Below, piece after piece: positions 14,621-18,289 of a stretch of 18,289 nt of DNA. This DNA comes from Anaerolineaceae bacterium UBA2274 (GTDB taxonomy: Bacteria > Chloroflexota > Anaerolineae > Anaerolineales > Anaerolineaceae), in contig DDWY01000093.1 in NCBI GenBank assembly GCA_002347705.1, forward strand, positions 22,649-40,937. The letters are read 5' to 3'. How positions within the stretch are numbered: the first letter of the stretch is position 1; every line of letters starts with the position of its first letter. A program made the position numbers and the translations under genes. The notes below the pieces were generated by a model. That model was given only the letters and a program-made list of their open reading frames with translations, had not been told where the DNA came from and searched no databases.

Positions 14621-15449
14621 GTCGGGCTTTCTTTTTAGTCGCTCTGGAAACCAGGAAATCGATAATCGGGTTAAACAAACTACCAAGGTGGGTGGCAACA
14701 AAATAGATTAGTTTTGCTTCAAAACTCGGAACTATTTTGTATCGTCCCCGCGCAACAGCTTTCAGGGTTTCCTCGGCGACTTTGGATGGCGGGATAGGCT
14801 TATCGGAACCTGCCAATTCGCGAGTCTCAAAGGGTTTGTATTGATCCTCCCAGGCGAGTTGAGGTGTGTCGGTATCCGGAGGGTAGACAATGCTGACCTT
14901 GATGCCTTTAGGTTTGAGCTCTGAGCGAAGGGCATCGCTGAAACCTTTGATAGCAAACTTTGCACCTGAATAAGCCGTATATCCAAATAAACCCACGACC
15001 CCAGCCATGGAGGAGAAATTCACAATATGTCCAGAACCTCGCGCGATCATTCCAGGCAAAAGTATTTTGATCGGATTCACAGTTCCATGGTAGTCGATAT
15101 CCATTGTCCATCGGTAGACATCCAGGGGGATTTCTTCGACATAACCTGGGCGCGCGACACCAGCACAATTGATCAGGATATCCGGTATCTCGTGGTTGCG
15201 GATATATTTTTCATGCAGCACGTTGAGAGTCTGCGCATCAGTTACGTCGGCTGAAACAAGTTTGACTTTGGCTTTTGGATATTTTGCCAGGATCGAAGCC
15301 TTGGCAGCCTTGAGTTTCTCGTAATCCCTTGCCAAAAGGATAACCGAGGCATCCATTTCGACGAGGGCATTGGCGATGGCGAAACCGATCCCGCTGGACC
15401 CACCCGTGATCAGCACAGATTTACCGCGATAATACTCTGCGGTTTTCAT
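14610..15449 (-). CDS. Short-chain dehydrogenase, 3-ketodihydrosphingosine reductase-like
   Basis: The 279-aa product is a classical SDR: cofactor loop TGGSSGIG (15-22), Arg41 after strand 2 suggesting NADP(H), NCAG (94-97), Ser147, Tyr160 and Lys164. The motif YPPDTDTPQLA (189-199) is the hallmark I know from 3-ketodihydrosphingosine reductases (KDSR/FVT1), and a hydrophobic stretch near the C-terminus (about 247-267) could anchor it to the membrane as in those enzymes. A role in reducing a 3-keto lipid is therefore plausible, but no serine palmitoyltransferase is in the window, so another keto-lipid or sugar substrate cannot be excluded. The ATG at 15449 overlaps the fmdB stop (ATGA); a start at 15470 is less likely. 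Confidence 0.85.
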   Translation of the reverse strand: MKTAEYYRGKSVLITGGSSGIGFAIANALVEMDASVILLARDYEKLKAAKASILAKYPKAKVKLVSADVTDAQTLNVLHEKYIRNHEIPDILINCAGVARPGYVEEIPLDVYRWTMDIDYHGTVNPIKILLPGMIARGSGHIVNFSSMAGVVGLFGYTAYSGAKFAIKGFSDALRSELKPKGIKVSIVYPPDTDTPQLAWEDQYKPFETRELAGSDKPIPPSKVAEETLKAVARGRYKIVPSFEAKLIYFVATHLGSLFNPIIDFLVSRATKKKARLDK

Positions 15450-15673
15450 GAGACCCCACAGCTTGAGCAATTTCCCGAATGGCAGGAGCCGCAGGACGAG
15501 CTGCTGTTTGTAAGGCTTCTTCCGGAACTGACGGCATTTACCAGTGAAAGCTGCCGCTTGGCATCCATCTTTCCGCAGCTCGGGCAGGAGATGGGTTGGT
15601 CTGCCTGGCTGAAAGAACGGAGTGTTTCAAAGCTTTGTTGGCAGGATTGACAAATGTATTCGTAAAGGGGCAT
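15446..15673 (-). CDS. FmdB-family zinc ribbon protein
   Basis: This 75-aa protein begins MPLYEYICQSC, the signature of the FmdB/CxxC_CxxC_SSSS family. The zinc ribbon uses Cys8, Cys11, Cys30 and Cys33. The Ser-rich tail ends in a second cysteine group, CGSCHSGNCSSCGVS (Cys61, 64, 69, 72), as seen in some family members. The biochemical role is not established; the old name comes from a regulator of amidase expression. It starts 13 bases after the threonine dehydrogenase-like gene with an AAGGA site and overlaps the SDR by four bases. Confidence 0.9.
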   Translation of the reverse strand: MPLYEYICQSCQQSFETLRSFSQADQPISCPSCGKMDAKRQLSLVNAVSSGRSLTNSSSSCGSCHSGNCSSCGVS

Positions 15674-15686
15674 AGGTTTTCCTTAT

Positions 15687-16703
15687 CTATTGATAGCGGG
15701 CTTTGATAGCAGGTAAAAGATATTCCAAAAAAGCGCGTTCGCAGTCATAATCTGGCTGCCAACCCCAATCTTGTCGGGCGGCAGTGTCATCAATGTCTGC
15801 TGGCCATGAATCAATAATACCCTGCCGATGGCAATCCGGAGCAAAGCGAATGTCTGCCTGGGGAAAAGCCTGGAGGGTCCATTCGAAGAGTTCCTGGGCC
15901 GTTGGACTGAAACTGGTAACATTGTAGACAGTCTGAGTCAAGGCTTGGCGGGGGGCTTCCTTTAGCATAATCAGCGATTTGACAGCATCGGACATAACCA
16001 TGAAAGGCAATTGCGCGTCAGGGCGAACGAAGCAGTTATAGGAGAGGCCTTTGGCTGCAGCGTGGAGCATCTCAGGACCGTAATCGCTGGTGCCGCCTGT
16101 GGGGACTGTTTCGGAGCTGATCAAACCCGGGAATCTCAGCGCTCTGAAATCGAGGAGCTGCTCGGGCTTGGCATTATTGGCAAGTTGTTTGTAGTGTTTG
16201 CTGTAGTATCGCCCCAAATTCTCACAATAGAGCTTGTTGATGCCATACATGGTGGTGGGAGTAGTGAATTGATACTCGCAAATTTTGCCTGCTGCTTGTT
16301 TAATCTCGAGGTTGGGCAGGCCATAGACAGCAATTGAACTGGGATAGATAAATTTGACAGGCAGGCAGTCCCGCCTGGATTGGATTTCGGACAGGCGGAG
16401 CAGGTTGAGGGTGCCTTCGACGTTGACCTTGTGAGCAAGCTCGGGATTTAACTCGGCTTTTGTGGAGAGGATTGACGCCAGATGGAAGATGACACTGAAA
16501 TGGTGCTCCTCGAAGAGTTCTTCAAGCAGCGAAAAGTTAAGAATATCACCGACCTGCCAGTGACGGACAAGCGGCTGAAGCACTTCGTCCAGGGGATTGA
16601 GGTCAAGCGCGACGATAGCTTTTTTTTGGTCAGCCAGATGGTGGATCAGACCGTGACCAATTTCTCCATTTGCTCCCGTGATCAGAATGACTTCCTCGTG
16701 CAT
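15687..16703 (-). CDS. SDR-type L-threonine 3-dehydrogenase-like protein
   Basis: The 338-aa product is an extended SDR of the NAD-dependent epimerase family. The cofactor loop ITGANGEIG (8-16), Asp34 after strand 2, Ser122/123, Tyr153 and Lys157 are in place. Several stretches match the epimerase-like L-threonine 3-dehydrogenases known from psychrophilic bacteria and animals: HLASILSTKAELNP, YPSSIAVYG, PTTMYGINKL, RFPGLIS, GGTSDY and DSWPADIDDTAARQDWGW. This enzyme oxidises threonine to 2-amino-3-ketobutyrate, normally passed to Kbl; no kbl gene is in the window. Start at 16703 has an AAAGGAG site seven bases upstream. A related epimerase on another substrate is possible. Confidence 0.85.
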   Translation of the reverse strand: MHEEVILITGANGEIGHGLIHHLADQKKAIVALDLNPLDEVLQPLVRHWQVGDILNFSLLEELFEEHHFSVIFHLASILSTKAELNPELAHKVNVEGTLNLLRLSEIQSRRDCLPVKFIYPSSIAVYGLPNLEIKQAAGKICEYQFTTPTTMYGINKLYCENLGRYYSKHYKQLANNAKPEQLLDFRALRFPGLISSETVPTGGTSDYGPEMLHAAAKGLSYNCFVRPDAQLPFMVMSDAVKSLIMLKEAPRQALTQTVYNVTSFSPTAQELFEWTLQAFPQADIRFAPDCHRQGIIDSWPADIDDTAARQDWGWQPDYDCERAFLEYLLPAIKARYQ

Positions 16704-16718
16704 AGATCGTCTCCTTTA

Positions 16719-16738
16719 TTTTGAATCATTTTGAATCA
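16719..16738. repeat. 10-bp direct tandem duplication
   Basis: TTTTGAATCA occurs twice in a row and covers the 3' end of the phosphatase gene, so the minus-strand stop TGA lies within the first copy. It looks like slippage; the last residues (NDSK) come from it. Confidence 0.5.
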
Positions 16739-17436
16739 TTAATTGGAAAATGAACGTATTCCCGCCGGATATTGGTGGAGGAAGAAGCTGAGATACGCAA
16801 AACCGTGACAGTCATGTCGTCTTGTGGGCGGCCAACATCCTGGCTGATCGCCTGGTTGAGGATAGCATCAGCTACCTCCTGAACAGTGGGTTCCTCATCT
16901 TCAAAAAGCGACTCAACCAAAACACGCAAGTCCAGAGGCTGTTCATACTGCGTTCCGGCCTGGAGTACCCCGTCGGACACCAGGATGAAATCCCGGCCCT
17001 CCTCGATCTCAAATTGAAACACTGAGGGGGACAAGGCTTGTTCAGTTTGGACCCTACCATCAAACCTTAAGTATTCTGCTGCATCTTCAAAGACGGTTAC
17101 AACGGGAGTCGTATTATTTTTGGTGATAACGATTGATTGCGATTCGAGATCACAGGAAATGATGTGCAAGCTCACTTGCGCCTTGCCTTGGTAATCCTCA
17201 AAGATATCGGAAAGAACCAGCCTTGAGGCAGCACCATCATGCATGCCGCTGGCGATCAGGCTTAAGATTGAATGAACGGCTTTCATGGCAACTATTCTTG
17301 ACCGACAGCCATTGAGCTTACCCTCAGCCATGATGATGGAGATGCCGCCGTGGGGACGCTCGATGATCTCAACATTGTCACCTTGCGCGGTTGAAGAATA
17401 ACGAGCTGTTTTTGAAATTGCTGCCTGAAGTTCCAT
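16726..17436 (-). CDS. SpoIIE/PP2C-like phosphatase domain protein, divergent
   Basis: The 236-aa product looks like a stand-alone PP2C-type phosphatase of the SpoIIE family. Asp20 in QGDNVEI, SDGVLQAG (154-161) and GRPQDDMTVTVLRI (202-215) fit the metal-binding pattern, and the central NNTTPVVTV stretch matches family members. The usual ADG-x-G motif reads AEGKLNG (37-43), with Glu replacing Asp, so activity may be changed. Substrates would be serine/threonine phosphoproteins such as anti-sigma antagonists, but none is encoded nearby. It is the first gene of the operon that continues through the threonine dehydrogenase-like, fmdB, SDR and mrf genes. The ribosome-binding site before the ATG is weak. 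Confidence 0.75.
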   Translation of the reverse strand: MELQAAISKTARYSSTAQGDNVEIIERPHGGISIIMAEGKLNGCRSRIVAMKAVHSILSLIASGMHDGAASRLVLSDIFEDYQGKAQVSLHIISCDLESQSIVITKNNTTPVVTVFEDAAEYLRFDGRVQTEQALSPSVFQFEIEEGRDFILVSDGVLQAGTQYEQPLDLRVLVESLFEDEEPTVQEVADAILNQAISQDVGRPQDDMTVTVLRISASSSTNIRREYVHFPINDSK

Positions 17437-17456
17437 GCCACAATTTTATCGCATTC

Positions 17457-17466
17457 CATCCGGATG
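17457..17466. promoter_or_regulatory. Short palindrome in the divergent spacer
   Basis: CATCCGGATG is a perfect 10-bp palindrome in the 83-bp spacer between the phosphatase gene (-) and the lipoprotein nuclease gene (+). It could be an operator. Possible -10 elements lie nearby (TAAAAT in both directions), but no complete promoter stands out. Confidence 0.2.
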
Positions 17467-17519
17467 CGAATACCCTCTTAATCATGTAAAATTATTTGCC
17501 TGTTACTGTGGAGAACCTT

Positions 17520-18289
17520 GTGAAACGCACTCTGATCATATTTTGTTTATTGCTGCTCGCCGGAAGCTGCGCAGGTCAGGCACCTGCTGCTTTCCCAACA
17601 ACGACCCTGCCAGTGGCTTCCCTTCAGACCCTCGAAGGTGAAACACCAATCAATGTTATCCAGGGAGTGACTCATCGATCTCCGCTTGAAGGAAAGACGA
17701 TTGAGAAGGTCAGTGGGGTGGTAACAGCCGTGGATGGCGAAGGGTTTTACCTGCAGAGTCTGGCGCCGGATCAGGACGAGCGCACATCTGAAGCCATTTA
17801 CATCGACCTTCAGACTTATGTAAAGGTTATTCCAGGAGATCTTGTGGAAATTGCGGATGCATGGGTGCGGGAATGGAATCCGGCTGGTCTGGGGGAAAAC
17901 TCGCTAACCACCACGACGCTTGTAGCAAAAAATGTGACAGTTCTGAAACAAAATCAACCCCTGCCCGCACCTGTTGTTATCGGACAGGGCGGCAGAATGA
18001 TCCCCAACCAGGTGATCGAGAACGACGTAAACGGATATGTTGGGCAAAGCAAGCAGCCGATTGACCCCCAGGAAGACGGCATGGACTTTTTTGAGAGCCT
18101 GGAAGGTATGCTGGTGCAGATCAATAACGCGAGAGCAGTCTCCACGCGCAATCGCTACAACGAGGTTTCGGTCGTGGCAGACGGCGGTCAGGATGCCGGC
18201 ATATTTTCTAGTGAAGGCGTTCTGGTACTGAGGGAGACAGATCCCAATCCTGAGCGAATCATGTTGGATGACGCATTTATCATGATGCC
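17520..18289 (+). CDS. Lipoprotein extracellular nuclease, 5' part (ExeM/NucH-like)
   Basis: The frame opens with GTG at 17520, preceded by GGAG six bases upstream, and runs uninterrupted to the window edge (256 codons, no stop). The start MKRTLIIFCLLLLAGSC is a lipoprotein signal peptide with the lipid-bearing Cys at 17. After a Pro/Thr-rich linker comes an OB-like domain: SGVVTAVDGEGFYLQSL, then PGDLVEIADAWV, then LPAPVVIG and FFESLEGMLVQINNA. This order is that of the N-terminal half of ExeM/NucH/YhcR-type secreted nucleases, in which an endonuclease/exonuclease/phosphatase domain follows. The catalytic domain is outside the window, so activity cannot be judged. A role in extracellular DNA use is inferred. 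Confidence 0.8.
   Translation, partial: MKRTLIIFCLLLLAGSCAGQAPAAFPTTTLPVASLQTLEGETPINVIQGVTHRSPLEGKTIEKVSGVVTAVDGEGFYLQSLAPDQDERTSEAIYIDLQTYVKVIPGDLVEIADAWVREWNPAGLGENSLTTTTLVAKNVTVLKQNQPLPAPVVIGQGGRMIPNQVIENDVNGYVGQSKQPIDPQEDGMDFFESLEGMLVQINNARAVSTRNRYNEVSVVADGGQDAGIFSSEGVLVLRETDPNPERIMLDDAFIMM

Overview
The window looks like chromosomal DNA of a bacterium of moderate GC content, most likely from Chloroflexota, class Anaerolineae. This assignment is an inference from memory. It rests on the gene mix: Rex, yebC-ruvC-ruvA, an MrfA/MrfB pair, a SpoIIE-like phosphatase, an SDR-type threonine dehydrogenase, and a DUF2207 protein next to radical SAM genes. Short palindromic intergenic repeats of a kind I associate with such genomes point the same way. 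Nearly everything is on the minus strand. Only rex and a gene running off the right edge are on the plus strand.

Layout from left to right. 1-793 has no convincing gene and carries several small palindromic repeats, a 42-bp tandem repeat and a hairpin with a T-run. 794-6162 is a tight five-gene minus-strand operon, transcribed from 6162 leftward: a two-TM zinc-ribbon protein; a signal-peptide DUF2207-type membrane protein ending in a seven-cysteine Cys-Ala repeat tail; a radical SAM/SPASM enzyme with a PqqD-like N-terminal domain; a paralogue of it that has lost every cluster cysteine; and a class I methyltransferase. I read this as a candidate protein-modification system whose substrate is the Cys-Ala tail. 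It is the most interesting part of the window. rex (6305-6925, +) diverges from this operon and converges on the next block.

6932-10645 is a minus-strand cluster, yebC - ruvC - trmH/spoU-type methyltransferase - ruvA - MreB-like gene. The MreB-like protein has replacements at its conserved ATPase acidic positions. 10861-17436 is a second minus-strand operon: SpoIIE-like phosphatase - SDR-type L-threonine 3-dehydrogenase - FmdB-type zinc ribbon - KDSR-like short-chain dehydrogenase - mrfA-like helicase carrying an inserted HNH nuclease domain - mrfB-like DEDDh exonuclease. 17520-18289 (+) is the 5' part of a lipoprotein extracellular nuclease (ExeM/NucH-like), cut by the window edge.

How the genes relate: RuvA/RuvC act on Holliday junctions and MrfA/MrfB on DNA damage, so two DNA-repair modules sit side by side. 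In the first operon the radical SAM pair, the methyltransferase and the membrane protein probably act together. Start codons were moved from the longest possible ones where ribosome-binding sites, family N-termini or 4-8 bp overlaps favoured shorter forms. This concerns the methyltransferase, the radical SAM enzyme, DUF2207, ruvA, yebC, mrfB, mrfA and the SDR.
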